Shown here one piece after another: positions 1 through 9,649 of a stretch of DNA of 64,000 nt. Within the stretch, counting starts at the first letter, position 1; each line of letters begins with the position of its first letter. The DNA is from Dyadobacter sp. UC 10. Lineage in GTDB: Bacteria; Bacteroidota; Bacteroidia; Cytophagales; Spirosomataceae. The stretch lies in contig NZ_VSRN01000001.1 in NCBI RefSeq assembly GCF_008369915.1, positions 682,001 through 746,000 of the forward strand, read 5' to 3'. The translations under genes were made by a program, and so were the position numbers. The notes beneath the pieces were generated by a model. That model worked only from the letters and a program-made list of their open reading frames with translations. It did no database searches and had not been told where the DNA came from.

Positions 1-2
1 GA

Positions 3-863
3 CAACTGATCGCGACGATAGAAAACCCGGACTTTATTCAGATACAGCAGGATTACCTCGAAACGCAGGGTAAACTGGAATATGCCCGGCTCGATTTGAA
101 CCGGCAGACTGAATTAAGCAAAGAGAATATCAATGCGCAGAAAATTCTGCAACTGGCTGCGGCGGAAGTAAAAACGCAGCAGGCGCGGCTGGCCGGTTTG
201 ACAGAACGGCTGAAAACGGCAGGTATCAGCCTGGCAGCACTCGAAAAGGGGACGATCAGTAATAAGGCCGCGATTTATGCACCGATCAGCGGATCGGTGA
301 CGACGGTGAATGTGAATATCGGTAAATATGTAAATCCGACAGACGTGATGTTTGAAATCGTGGATACGGACCACCTGCATGTAGAGCTTTCGGTTTTTGA
401 ACAGGATATTCCAAGACTGAAAATAGGCCAGCTGGTGCGGTTTACGGTAAGTAACAATCCTCAAAAAGAGCATCTGGCCAAAGTTTACCTGATCAACCAA
501 AAGATCAATGAGGACCGCACCGTACGCGTGCATTGTCATCTCGAAAAAGATGACCCCGGCCTTTTACCGCAGAACTTTGTAAAAGCGATGATCGAATCGG
601 GCGCGACGCAATTACCCGCACTTCCTGATCAGGCGATCGTCGATTTTGAAGGCAAATCTTACGTTTTCATCCAACAGAAAGAAGCAGGCCCTGAAATGCA
701 TTTCGAGATGAGGGAGGTAGTGAGAGGCATTTCGGAGAACGGTTTTACGCAGATTAAATCACCCGGAAGCAAGGAAATGCAGACCGCCCGCATTGTGATC
801 GGGGGAGCCTACGCATTGCTTTCCAAACTCAAAAATTCCGGAGAAGAAGGGCACGCTCATTAA
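3..863 (+). CDS. Efflux RND transporter periplasmic adaptor (CusB/CzcB-like), 5' truncated
   Basis: Periplasmic membrane-fusion subunit that would link an inner-membrane RND pump to an outer-membrane TolC-like channel. The frame is open from base 3, so the start lies outside the window; the in-frame TTG at 96 is only a Leu codon. Visible parts are the end of the alpha-helical hairpin (Gln/Lys/Leu-rich), a lipoyl/barrel segment with APISGSVTTVNVNIGKYV, and a beta-barrel segment with VDTDHLHVELSVFEQDIP. The protein ends in a short His tail (EEGHAH), common in metal-efflux adaptors of Bacteroidota. Divalent metal (Co/Zn/Cd or Cu) is inferred from family; the substrate cannot be read from the sequence. 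The pump genes would lie upstream, outside the window. Confidence 0.85.
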   Translation, partial: QLIATIENPDFIQIQQDYLETQGKLEYARLDLNRQTELSKENINAQKILQLAAAEVKTQQARLAGLTERLKTAGISLAALEKGTISNKAAIYAPISGSVTTVNVNIGKYVNPTDVMFEIVDTDHLHVELSVFEQDIPRLKIGQLVRFTVSNNPQKEHLAKVYLINQKINEDRTVRVHCHLEKDDPGLLPQNFVKAMIESGATQLPALPDQAIVDFEGKSYVFIQQKEAGPEMHFEMREVVRGISENGFTQIKSPGSKEMQTARIVIGGAYALLSKLKNSGEEGHAH

Positions 864-954
864 GTCACCAAAAGCTACTTTTTGGAATATTAGCGTCGCG
901 GCAGATAGTATGACTATAAGCATAAATAATTGAATCATTTGCAGAGTAAAATAG

Positions 955-996
955 ATGCGTTACAGGCTTGTTTAGGTCTGCAACGCATTATTTTCT
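955..996 (+). terminator. Hairpin, probable terminator after the efflux gene
   Basis: ATGCGTTACAG (955-965) pairs with CTGCAACGCAT (978-988) at 10 of 11 positions, with a 12-base loop and a T-rich stretch at 989-999. It sits 92 bases after the efflux adaptor and 40 bases before the SusC start, so it could end the efflux transcript or act as a leader hairpin for PUL 1. Confidence 0.5.
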
Positions 997-1027
997 TGGT
1001 ATTTACTCACTTAACTGATTCAAGCTT

Positions 1028-4000
1028 ATGGACAAAATCTTTACAGATCGGGTCTGCTTCCGCATGCGCAGGAGTACCCATGTTATTTTAGTTCTCCTGT
1101 TTGCGCTGGCGCCGTCTGCGCTGCTGGCCATGCACCCGCCAGGCGTTGGAAAAACGCCGTATTCGCCTGACGGTTTGGCTGACATTGTCGTCAAAGGAAC
1201 TGTTAAAGACCCGGACGAAGCTGTGCTTCCCGGTGTTAGTATTTTGGTGAAAGGCAGCAGCGTGGGAACCGTCACAGACAACGACGGTGTGTTCAGCATT
1301 AAAGTACCCGATGCGAACAGCACCCTGGTACTCAGTTACATCGGTTATGCAAAGCAGGAAATCATCGTAGGTAGCAGGACTGTGATCGATGTCGTGATGG
1401 AAGCCGATAACAAAGCCCTCGAAGAAGTGGTGGTGGTGGGCTACGGTACACAGGAAAAGGTAAATTTGACCGGCGCTGTGGGCGTAGCGGACGCTAAGCG
1501 ACTTCAAAACAGGCCTATTGCCTCTGTCGGCGAGGGTTTGCAGGGCGTGATCCCCAACCTGAACGTGAACGTGCGTAATGGTGACCCGTCGCAGCCCATT
1601 ACGTTTAACATCAGAGGTTACGAGTCGATCAATGGCGGTGCGCCGTTGGTGTTGGTCGACGGTGCGCCGATGGACCTGAACCGCATTAACCCCAACGATA
1701 TCGAGAACATCAGCGTACTGAAAGACGCCTCGGCGGCGGCGGTTTACGGTGCACGGGCTGCATTCGGGGTCGTGTTGGTGACTACGAAAAGCGGCAAAGC
1801 AGGTAAAATCAGCGTGAACCTGAGCACCCAGTTTTCGCTCGCGAAACCGATTTTTAATATGGACGTGGTGACCGATCCGTATGAATTCGTGCAGGCTCGG
1901 AATATCGCCAATATTCGCACAAGCGGCGTGCCGAGTTTCGACGACGACATGGTGGCCGGCACCAAGGCCTATTCCGAAAATCCGGCGACGGCACCGCAAT
2001 GGAAGGTGGTCAACGGTTCGCTGCGGTTTTACGGTTTTAACAACTACCAAAAAAGCATTATGACCGATTATGCGCCCACAAGCCAGCACGATGTGTCGGT
2101 TTCGGGTGGTAATGAAAAGTCAAAATTCTTTGCTTCGCTCGGGTATTTCTCGAAAGACGGATATCTGCGCGAAAAGGCCAAAAATGAGACATTCAAGCGT
2201 TACAACATTCTCTTGAAGGCTGATTTTCAGGTTAATAAATGGCTGTCACTGGATGAAAAGGTCATTTTCAACTCGACTAACAGCGACAAACCGCACTTTT
2301 ATAACTGGGATGTGAACATCAATTCCCTGGCGCGGGTATCGCCCATCCAACCCATTCAGTTTCCGGACCTGCCTTTTTATGTGACCGAAGGCGACCGTGA
2401 AAAATATGCACCTCATATCGGCAAGTATTTCGGAGGCACCAACTTTTTCCCATACCTGCTCAACGGGGGCCGCACGACTTACACGAACAACGATTTCTGG
2501 TTTACGCAAGGTCTGACATTGACACCGGTCGCCGGCCTGAAAATCCGTTCCGATTTTTCCTACAACATTTTTAACAGAATGTATCAGGATGTGCAGAGCA
2601 AAATTGAAATCGTGGATGCTAATTTGCTGGCTGCCAACCTGATCAGCAATGGTTTCAGTGGTGATGACTGGATAAGGACTGAAAACAACTACAACCAGTA
2701 TTATGTTTTCAATGCCTATGCCGAGTACAAATTACCGCTTCCTGCTGCGCATAACCTCACCGCAATGGTCGGTTTTAACCAGGAACGTGGTCTTAACCGC
2801 TACACCGGGGCACAAGCCAGAGGTCTTATTACGCCCCAGGTCACCGACATTAATGCGACCACCGGCGTACAGCAAACATTCGGATCCAAGGCACACACGG
2901 CATTGCGGGGTGCATTTTACCGGTTGAATTATATTTTCAAAGACCGTTATCTGATCGAACTGAACGGGCGCTATGACGGGACTTCCCGTTTTCCAAAAGA
3001 AGACCGCTTCGGGTTCTTTCCTTCTTTTTCTGCCGGCTGGCGGATCAGTCAGGAGGAATTCATGTCGTCCACTTCTTCCTGGCTCGACAACCTGAAAATC
3101 CGGGCTTCGTATGGAACACTTGGCAATCAGATCATTATGGATGCCAGCCGCAACCAGATCTACTATCCTTATATTGCTACCATGGGCACAGGCCAATCGC
3201 CCTACATGTTTACCAACGGAGCCATTCCATTCGTGTCGCCCGCCGGATTGGTAAGCCCAACCCTGACCTGGGAAACAGTTATTTCCAAAAATATCGGTTT
3301 GGATGTTACGATGCTGAAAGGGCGCCTCGACGCTTCGTTTGACCTTTTTACCCGCGATACCAAAGACATGTTGATGGACGTAAGCTATCCCGACATTCTT
3401 GGAACTGCCGCCCCAAAAGAGAATGCGGCCGACCTGCGAACCAAAGGCTGGGAGCTTTCCCTGACTTGGCGCGACAAGATCAAACGCGACTGGAACTACG
3501 ATGTAACCCTGGCCCTCTCGGACTGGACAGCCACAATCACCAAATACAATAATCCGACCGGCGCGATTGGCGGCAATAACTATTATGTAGGTCAGAAACT
3601 TGGTGAAATCTGGGGATATCAGACCGTAGGCATCTTTCAGTCTGCCGATGAAGTGGCAGCTGCGCCGAAACAAAACAACATCGGTGCCAACTGGCGGCCG
3701 GGCGACATTCAGTATGCCGATTTGAATGGCGACGGGGTGATCACCCAGGGCAATAACACATTGGCAAATCCGGGCGACCGCAAGATCATCGGTAACTCGA
3801 CGCCCCGCTACACGTTCGGTTTGAACGGCGGTATCAGTTATAAAAATGTGCGTCTGAGCCTTTTCTTACAGGGTATTGGTAAAAAAGATCACTGGCCCAC
3901 CTCGGACAACTGGACCTGGTTCTTCCCTTTCAATGCAGGTCATGTAGAGAAATATTACATTGCTGATTCGTGGAGCGAGACCAACCGCGACGCCTATTTT

Positions 4001-4288
4001 GCGGCACCGCACATTTCAACCAATGATAAAAAGAACGTTCAGACGCAGTCGCGATTCCTGCAAAATGCTGCCTATATCCGTCTGAAAAATATCAACCTGA
4101 GCTTCGACCTGCCTGCGGACCTGCTGAAAAAAGTCGGCATTGGCCGGGCACAGATTTTCGTAGCGGGTATGAACCTCTGGGAGTTTACCAAAATGCGAAA
4201 ACCACTTGATCCTGAGACCATTCAATCAGCAGCGATCGAGTATCCCATGCAACGCATCGGCACTTTGGGCTTAAATGTTTCTTTCTAA
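1028..4288 (+). CDS. SusC/RagA-like TonB-dependent outer-membrane receptor (PUL 1)
   Basis: Outer-membrane barrel that imports oligosaccharides with its SusD partner, powered by TonB. It has 1086 residues, usual for the family. Order: a basic N-terminus with a hydrophobic signal segment (about 18-36), a carboxypeptidase-regulatory-like domain (about 55-130, GTVKDPDEAVLPGVSILVKG), the conserved box EEVVVVGYGTQ (about 132-142), a plug domain with FNIRGYESINGG and VLKDASAAAVYGARA, then a beta-barrel ending in Phe. There is no STN domain, so it is not expected to signal to a FecR protein. SusD starts 12 bases downstream, so the two are co-transcribed. The start at 1028 gives a longer and more basic N-terminus than usual; a Met at codon 13 (1064) is an alternative. 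Confidence 0.93.
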   Translation: MDKIFTDRVCFRMRRSTHVILVLLFALAPSALLAMHPPGVGKTPYSPDGLADIVVKGTVKDPDEAVLPGVSILVKGSSVGTVTDNDGVFSIKVPDANSTLVLSYIGYAKQEIIVGSRTVIDVVMEADNKALEEVVVVGYGTQEKVNLTGAVGVADAKRLQNRPIASVGEGLQGVIPNLNVNVRNGDPSQPITFNIRGYESINGGAPLVLVDGAPMDLNRINPNDIENISVLKDASAAAVYGARAAFGVVLVTTKSGKAGKISVNLSTQFSLAKPIFNMDVVTDPYEFVQARNIANIRTSGVPSFDDDMVAGTKAYSENPATAPQWKVVNGSLRFYGFNNYQKSIMTDYAPTSQHDVSVSGGNEKSKFFASLGYFSKDGYLREKAKNETFKRYNILLKADFQVNKWLSLDEKVIFNSTNSDKPHFYNWDVNINSLARVSPIQPIQFPDLPFYVTEGDREKYAPHIGKYFGGTNFFPYLLNGGRTTYTNNDFWFTQGLTLTPVAGLKIRSDFSYNIFNRMYQDVQSKIEIVDANLLAANLISNGFSGDDWIRTENNYNQYYVFNAYAEYKLPLPAAHNLTAMVGFNQERGLNRYTGAQARGLITPQVTDINATTGVQQTFGSKAHTALRGAFYRLNYIFKDRYLIELNGRYDGTSRFPKEDRFGFFPSFSAGWRISQEEFMSSTSSWLDNLKIRASYGTLGNQIIMDASRNQIYYPYIATMGTGQSPYMFTNGAIPFVSPAGLVSPTLTWETVISKNIGLDVTMLKGRLDASFDLFTRDTKDMLMDVSYPDILGTAAPKENAADLRTKGWELSLTWRDKIKRDWNYDVTLALSDWTATITKYNNPTGAIGGNNYYVGQKLGEIWGYQTVGIFQSADEVAAAPKQNNIGANWRPGDIQYADLNGDGVITQGNNTLANPGDRKIIGNSTPRYTFGLNGGISYKNVRLSLFLQGIGKKDHWPTSDNWTWFFPFNAGHVEKYYIADSWSETNRDAYFAAPHISTNDKKNVQTQSRFLQNAAYIRLKNINLSFDLPADLLKKVGIGRAQIFVAGMNLWEFTKMRKPLDPETIQSAAIEYPMQRIGTLGLNVSF

Positions 4289-4300
4289 CCAGCTTTTACA

Positions 4301-6073
4301 ATGACAAAATATATCAAAATATCCATGCTTGCGGCGGCGCTGTTGATGAATGGCTGTAACGACGAATTCCTCGAACGCAAACCGCTCGACCGCGTCACCA
4401 ACGAAACTTTCTGGAACACGGAAAATGATCTGCGCGTGTACAACAACGGCCTGTACGACCTCGCCCGCAACGACGATAATGTGCCCATTATGATGGGGCA
4501 TTACCAGGGTTTCGAAAGCAACTGGGGCAGTATCTGGTTCCAGGACGAATTTGCCGACAATATGGCGCCCAAGCACGCGCGTCACGTTTTGTTTCAGCGA
4601 ATCAGATCGGGAAAACATACTGTTCCGGCGGGTGCGCAGGAGTTTGGCTATAAAGGATGGAACTTCGTCCGCGCAATCAATATCGGCCTGGCCAATTATA
4701 ATAAAGCTATCGTCGCCGACAATATCAAAGACCGTTACATCGCCGAGGCGAGGCTTTTCCGCGGCTGGTTCTATTCGGATAAAGTATCCAAGTTTGGCGA
4801 CGCTCCCTGGGTTGAAAAAGAGTTAAACACAACGTCGGAAGAGCTTTTTGCCGCCAGGATGCCGCGTGAGCAGGTGATGGACAAAGTTCTGGAAGACCTC
4901 AATTTTGCATCTGCCAAACTGCCTGACAGCTGGAATGACGGCAATGCGCCGGGCCGCCTCAACCGCTGGTGCGCGTTGTTGGTCAAATCGCGCGTTTGTT
5001 TGTTTGAAGGAACCTGGCGGAAATACCACGGCGGTACCGATCCCGAAAAATGGCTGACCGCCGCTGCTGAGGCCGCAAAGGAACTAATGGACAAGGGTCC
5101 CTACTCGCTGCACGTGACCGGCGACACGACTTCGGACTACAATGCCTACCACCGCATTCTGAACCTGGCAGGCAACAAAGAAGTGATGTACTGGCGCAAA
5201 TATCAGCTCGGCGTATATACTAACCACGTTCAGTCGTATTTTGAATATACCGGAGGCGCGAGCAAAAGTATGGTAGAAGATTACCTCTGCACGGATGGTT
5301 TGCCCATTACTTTGTCCAAACTCTACAAAGGCGACGACAAGATCGAGGATGTATTTGAAAACCGCGACCCTCGCCTGCGCCAGACGGTTTTGCACCCTGC
5401 CGACGCTGCAAAGTACAAGTATCACCTGGGCGACGGCCGCACTTATCCGCGTATTGTAGGCATGGCGGGCGGCTATACAACCGAAACCGGCTACCACATT
5501 ATCAAGCATTATAATGCAGATGATATGATCGGAAAAGCATTCGATACCGCTGAGTCTCCGGCGATTACACTGCGTTTCGGCGAAGCACTGCTGAATTATG
5601 CCGAGGCCAAAGCAGAGCTGAACACACTGACACAAGGCGACCTGGATATAACCATCAACAAGCTGCGCGACAGGGTGGGTATGCCTCATATGGTGCTTGG
5701 TAAAATTCCTGTGGACCCGCGCTATACCGGCGACGGCGTGTCCCCGCTGATCTCGGAAATCCGCCGCGAACGTCGTGTTGAGCTGTTTATGGAAGGTTTC
5801 AGATACAACGATATCAAGCGCTGGAAACAAGGTAAAAAGCTGCTCATTCCAACAATGGGAATGCGCTGGGACGCAGCTGCGCAGGCCAGATATCCGGGAG
5901 CGGTGATCAAAACGGCAGTAGATCCGGTGTCGCAAAAGACTTATATCGACGTTTACCAGGGCACCGACTGGGCTACGCCTGTTTTCGATGAAGCCAAGCA
6001 TTATCTGTGGCCAATTCCTTTGAACTCCCTGGCACAAAACCCGGCAATCAAGCAGAATCCCGGCTGGCAGTAA
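4301..6073 (+). CDS. SusD/RagB-like surface glycan-binding lipoprotein (PUL 1)
   Basis: Surface lipoprotein that caps the SusC barrel and binds glycan. It has 590 residues, with a short signal peptide and lipobox-like LMNGC (Cys about 19), followed by the typical ERKPLDRVTNETFW start of SusD proteins. The helical TPR-like core and a C-terminal region with LRFGEALLNYAEAKAEL and RRERRVELFMEGFRYNDIKRW are family hallmarks. The C-terminus (LWPIPLNSLAQNPAIKQNPG) is also typical. It lies 12 bases after SusC and belongs to the same transcript. Confidence 0.93.
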   Translation: MTKYIKISMLAAALLMNGCNDEFLERKPLDRVTNETFWNTENDLRVYNNGLYDLARNDDNVPIMMGHYQGFESNWGSIWFQDEFADNMAPKHARHVLFQRIRSGKHTVPAGAQEFGYKGWNFVRAINIGLANYNKAIVADNIKDRYIAEARLFRGWFYSDKVSKFGDAPWVEKELNTTSEELFAARMPREQVMDKVLEDLNFASAKLPDSWNDGNAPGRLNRWCALLVKSRVCLFEGTWRKYHGGTDPEKWLTAAAEAAKELMDKGPYSLHVTGDTTSDYNAYHRILNLAGNKEVMYWRKYQLGVYTNHVQSYFEYTGGASKSMVEDYLCTDGLPITLSKLYKGDDKIEDVFENRDPRLRQTVLHPADAAKYKYHLGDGRTYPRIVGMAGGYTTETGYHIIKHYNADDMIGKAFDTAESPAITLRFGEALLNYAEAKAELNTLTQGDLDITINKLRDRVGMPHMVLGKIPVDPRYTGDGVSPLISEIRRERRVELFMEGFRYNDIKRWKQGKKLLIPTMGMRWDAAAQARYPGAVIKTAVDPVSQKTYIDVYQGTDWATPVFDEAKHYLWPIPLNSLAQNPAIKQNPGWQ

Positions 6074-6077
6074 ATTT

Positions 6078-6245
6078 TTGCTGTTAGCTGTTAGCTTTTA
6101 GCTTTTAGCTTTTGGAGGAAGGGAGGATGGAGGAAAGGAGGATGGAGGATGGTTCCTTTTTCCTCCCTTCCCCCCCCTTTCTCCTTCATCCTTCCTCCCT
6201 TCCTCCTTCCTCCCTTTTCCCTTTTCCCTTTTCCCTTTTCCCCCT
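6078..6245. repeat. Low-complexity block: GCTNTTAGC repeats plus polypurine/polypyrimidine inverted repeat
   Basis: After the SusD stop come tandem copies of GCTGTTAGC and GCTTTTAGC (about 6081-6115). A nearly pure purine tract follows (GGAGGAAGGGAGGATGG units, about 6114-6151), then a nearly pure pyrimidine tract (about 6152-6245) with CCTTCCTCC and CCCTTTTCC units. The purine and pyrimidine tracts are partly complementary and could pair as a long imperfect hairpin. An open frame runs through the block into the next gene, but its translation is simple sequence and is unlikely to be real protein. Confidence 0.7.
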
Positions 6246-6258
6246 AAACCAAACCCCT

Positions 6259-8190
6259 ATGAAAAAACCAATTCTTTTACTCCCCCTATTTCTTCTTGCC
6301 TTAACGTTACAAGCCCAAATTACTCCACGCAATCTCCTCGCCAAAGCCTACCCACTCGATGCAGTTACGCAAATGCTGGTGGCGAAGGATCAGTGGAAAC
6401 CTTATCCTGCTACGCCCGACGCCTGGAAGCAGGCTGTGCCGGATACTACTTTGAGCCGGGTTGTAAAGGATGCCGAAAAGCTGATTGATTTCAAATTTGA
6501 GCCGATCCCCGCTTCGGTTTCGCTGGATTTTGTGCGTTCTGGCGATCGGTTGCGGCATTCGGGGATATCTTTCGGAAAAAGGAATGTGCTGATGAAGCTG
6601 ATTCTCGCTGAGAGTATCGAAGGAAAAGACCGTTTTACCGAAACCATTTTGAATGGGGTATGGTCGATTTGCGAGGAGAGTTTTTGGGGTGTTCCAGCGC
6701 ATATCAATGACACCGGTTTGCCCGATCCCGATAATCCTGTGGTCGATTTGTTCGCGGCGGAAACGGGCGCGTTGCTGGGTTTGGCGGATTATTTTATAGG
6801 TCAGAAATTTGACAAAATCAATCCACAGATCCGTAAAAGGATCTATTTTGAAACAAACCGGCGCTTTTTTGTACCCATGCTTACAAAAGGTGATACTTAC
6901 AAATACATGAGCAAAACCAGCCAGGTCAACAACTGGAATCCCTGGATCATGTCCAACTGGATTGCCGCGACGTTGCTGCTCGAACCGGACGAAAAGCGCC
7001 GGTCTGAAATGCTTCGGGGATCTATGCTCGGCCTCGACCGCTATATCAATAGTCTGGGCGCCGACGGCGGTTGCGATGAAGGCCCTAGCTACTGGTTTGC
7101 AGCTGGCGCCAGCGTGTATGATTGTCTTGAATTGCTGGCAGGTGCTACCAATTCGAAAATTGATATTTACCAGGAGGATATCATCAAAAAGATGGCCTCT
7201 TACGTCTACAAAACACATATCGACGGCCACTATTTCGTCAATTTCGCTGACGCCGACCCCAAACTCCGGCCCGACGGGTTGCTGCTGTACAGGCTGGGAA
7301 AGGCGGTAAAAGATGAGAAACTGGTTGAAATGGGGAAATGGGCATTCCAGAATTTCACTGCTGTGTCGACTTCCCCAGAAGGTTTTCACCGGCCAAGAAG
7401 AATCGAAAACCTCCTGACCATCAATCAGATCGACGGCGGAAAAATTTCGCTAACCCCTGTACAGGAGGCCTGGATAGGCGATATTCAGGTACTGACCGCC
7501 CGCGCCGGCGACGGACTTTTCCTGGCTACCCATGGCGGCCACAATGCGGAAAGCCATAACCATAATGACGTTGGTGATTTTATTATTTACGTAAAAGGCC
7601 AGCCTATGATCGTGGATGCGGGCAGAGGGAATTATACGGCCCGCACGTTTTCCAACAAGCGTTATGAGCTCTGGTTCACGCAATCTGAATACCATAATCT
7701 CCCGATCGTGAATGGTATTGGTCAGAAAGCAGGCCGGAAATTTGAGGCGACGGCTGTTAAAAGTAATGTCAACGGAAAAGAAGCAAGTCTGCAAATGGAC
7801 ATTGCCGCAGCCTACCCGCCGGAAGCGGGGATCACATCGTGGAAACGGCTGGTAGCTCTTAACCGGACCAAAAATCAGGTGGAGATCACGGAAGATTATG
7901 TGCTTAAATCGGAGCCAAAGTCCATTCAGGAAATATTTATGACGGTGTGCGATGTGGATTCTTCTGAACCCGGAAAAGTAAAGTTAAAAGGTGCCGGGAA
8001 TACCAGCCTGACTCTATCCTACGATCCGAAAATGTGGTCAGTATCAACTGAAAAACCTTCTACGGACGGCATGGAATATGAGAGTTTCAAAACCAAATGG
8101 GACAACAGGCCTGTCACCCGTATTGTACTGGACAGCAAGCAGTTGAAGCAAAATGGAAAACACCGCCTTGTATTTGATACCAAAGAGTAG
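6259..8190 (+). CDS. Heparinase II/III family polysaccharide lyase-like protein (PUL 1)
   Basis: Probable secreted lyase that cleaves uronic-acid-containing polysaccharide by beta-elimination. The chosen ATG (643 residues) is followed by a clean signal peptide (KKPILLLPLFLLALTLQAQ). The frame stays open to 6112, but that extension is low-complexity sequence. The N-terminal half (to about 390) has the look of an alpha/alpha toroid; the C-terminal half carries the heparinase II/III beta-sandwich with HGGHNAESHNHNDVGDFII and QSEYHNLPIVNG, whose His and Tyr residues are typical of the family. It sits between SusD and a CE15-type esterase, so it is part of PUL 1. The lyase family (PL12, 15, 17, 21 or other) cannot be decided by eye, nor can the substrate. 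Confidence 0.85.
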   Translation: MKKPILLLPLFLLALTLQAQITPRNLLAKAYPLDAVTQMLVAKDQWKPYPATPDAWKQAVPDTTLSRVVKDAEKLIDFKFEPIPASVSLDFVRSGDRLRHSGISFGKRNVLMKLILAESIEGKDRFTETILNGVWSICEESFWGVPAHINDTGLPDPDNPVVDLFAAETGALLGLADYFIGQKFDKINPQIRKRIYFETNRRFFVPMLTKGDTYKYMSKTSQVNNWNPWIMSNWIAATLLLEPDEKRRSEMLRGSMLGLDRYINSLGADGGCDEGPSYWFAAGASVYDCLELLAGATNSKIDIYQEDIIKKMASYVYKTHIDGHYFVNFADADPKLRPDGLLLYRLGKAVKDEKLVEMGKWAFQNFTAVSTSPEGFHRPRRIENLLTINQIDGGKISLTPVQEAWIGDIQVLTARAGDGLFLATHGGHNAESHNHNDVGDFIIYVKGQPMIVDAGRGNYTARTFSNKRYELWFTQSEYHNLPIVNGIGQKAGRKFEATAVKSNVNGKEASLQMDIAAAYPPEAGITSWKRLVALNRTKNQVEITEDYVLKSEPKSIQEIFMTVCDVDSSEPGKVKLKGAGNTSLTLSYDPKMWSVSTEKPSTDGMEYESFKTKWDNRPVTRIVLDSKQLKQNGKHRLVFDTKE

Positions 8191-8246
8191 CAACGCGCCA
8201 TGCTCAGGCTTTTCAGTGAATCATTAAACTTAAAGCATTCGTTCAG

Positions 8247-9533
8247 ATGAAAAAAATAGGATCAACCCTGCTGCTCGCGGCCCTCTCCTTTACGTCAAAT
8301 GCCCAGCAGGCGGCGAACCGGCCCACGATGGTAGCAGGGTTTCCTGTTAATTATTCCGAAGATTCAGCAGGCAACTACACGCTCCCCGACCTCCTGAAAT
8401 GCACCGACGGACAAGCCGTAACCAGCGCGAAGATCTGGACACAAAAGCGGCGGCCTGAATTGGTAAAGATGGTGGAGGAAATCCAATTCGGAAAAATGCC
8501 TCCGGCCCCCAAAGACCTGAAATTCAATGCTTTTGACAAAGGAACGCCTGCATTGAACGGTAAGGCAATTCGTAAACAGGTTACGGTGTATCTGACGAAA
8601 GACACCTCAGACCACAAAATGAATCTCCTGATTTACCTGCCTGCGGCTTCCAAAAAGCCGGTTCCGATGCTTTTGAATATCTCTTTTGCCGCATATAACC
8701 AAATCATTGACGACCAGGGATTGCTGGTTGGAAATATCTGGAAGGACGGAAAAAAGATAAAGGCGGATAAGCCGAGTGTCTTTGGAAAAATGGACGTCGA
8801 GCAATTTATGGACGCAGGAATCGGCTTTGCCACCGTGTATTACGGAGATATTGAACCGGATTTTAAAGACGGAATCAACTACGGGATCCGGAAGGAGTAT
8901 TTAAAACCGGGACAGACACAAACCGCTGATAACGAATGGGGTGCAATCGCAGCCTGGTCGTGGGGACTGAGCCGTGCGCTGGATTATTTTGAAACCGAAA
9001 AGCAGATCGATGCAAAACGCGTCGCATTGCAGGGAGCGTCGCGGCTCGGAAAGACCGTGCTTTGGGCGGGCATTCGTGACGAAAGGTTCAAGGTAGTGGT
9101 GGCCAGTATCTCGGGTGAAGGCGGGGCTGCACTGAGCCGCAGAAATTACGGAGAAACGATCCGTCACATCAGCGACCCTTCGAGGTACCTCTACCAATTT
9201 GCCCCCAATTATCACACCTTCGCAGAAAGGGTGAACGAAATGCCTTTCGATGCCCACGCCCTGGTAGCATTAATGGCACCGAGGCCCCTCCTGCTGCAAA
9301 CGGGCAGTACTGATTATTGGTCAGACCCGAAAGGCGAATACCTTTCCGCTGTCGCGGCGGCACCGGTTTATCAACTTTTCAACAAAAAAGGTCCGCAAAC
9401 GCCCCAAATGCCCGCTGCCGGGGATACCTCGCTGCTGTTGAACGAGCTGGGTTATTACATGCACGAAGGCGGCCACGGTGTACTGCCGGAGGACTGGAAG
9501 CATATTGTGAGCTATTTGAAGAAGTATTTGTGA
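8247..9533 (+). CDS. Glucuronoyl esterase-like alpha/beta hydrolase (CE15 type)
   Basis: Secreted serine esterase of 428 residues with signal peptide 1-19. The nucleophile elbow reads GASRLGK with Ser265, matching the G-x-S-R-x-G signature of carbohydrate esterase family 15, and a C-terminal GGHGV supplies the likely catalytic His410. CE15 enzymes hydrolyse 4-O-methyl-glucuronoyl esters, the link between glucuronoxylan and lignin. EWGAIAAWSWGLSRALDY and MAPRPLLLQTGSTDYW are also typical. It follows the lyase by 56 bases and is probably the last PUL 1 gene here. With a lyase next to it, de-esterification of uronates before chain cleavage is a reasonable inference. Confidence 0.82.
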   Translation: MKKIGSTLLLAALSFTSNAQQAANRPTMVAGFPVNYSEDSAGNYTLPDLLKCTDGQAVTSAKIWTQKRRPELVKMVEEIQFGKMPPAPKDLKFNAFDKGTPALNGKAIRKQVTVYLTKDTSDHKMNLLIYLPAASKKPVPMLLNISFAAYNQIIDDQGLLVGNIWKDGKKIKADKPSVFGKMDVEQFMDAGIGFATVYYGDIEPDFKDGINYGIRKEYLKPGQTQTADNEWGAIAAWSWGLSRALDYFETEKQIDAKRVALQGASRLGKTVLWAGIRDERFKVVVASISGEGGAALSRRNYGETIRHISDPSRYLYQFAPNYHTFAERVNEMPFDAHALVALMAPRPLLLQTGSTDYWSDPKGEYLSAVAAAPVYQLFNKKGPQTPQMPAAGDTSLLLNELGYYMHEGGHGVLPEDWKHIVSYLKKYL

Positions 9534-9649
9534 GGCGGCCGGGGTCGTTTCAGACCGCCATTTACGCAAAAGCACCCCGATAATGTCGTAACCACCACCG
9601 GTGCAACAGATTCAATCTCATGATATTTGTAAAAATAAAAGAGCAAATC

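Noticed and set aside
955-988. Hairpin upstream of PUL 1 SusC as a riboswitch
   Set aside because: A simple stem-loop without conserved riboswitch core; a terminator of the upstream gene is simpler.
1088-2089. Antisense frame of 333 residues opposite the PUL 1 SusC gene
   Set aside because: Rich in His and Val from reversed codons; the SusC frame is unquestionable.
6112-6258. N-terminal extension of the lyase protein
   Set aside because: The extension is translated simple sequence (Met-Glu-Glu and Pro-Ser-Leu-Phe runs) and a clean signal peptide starts at 6259.
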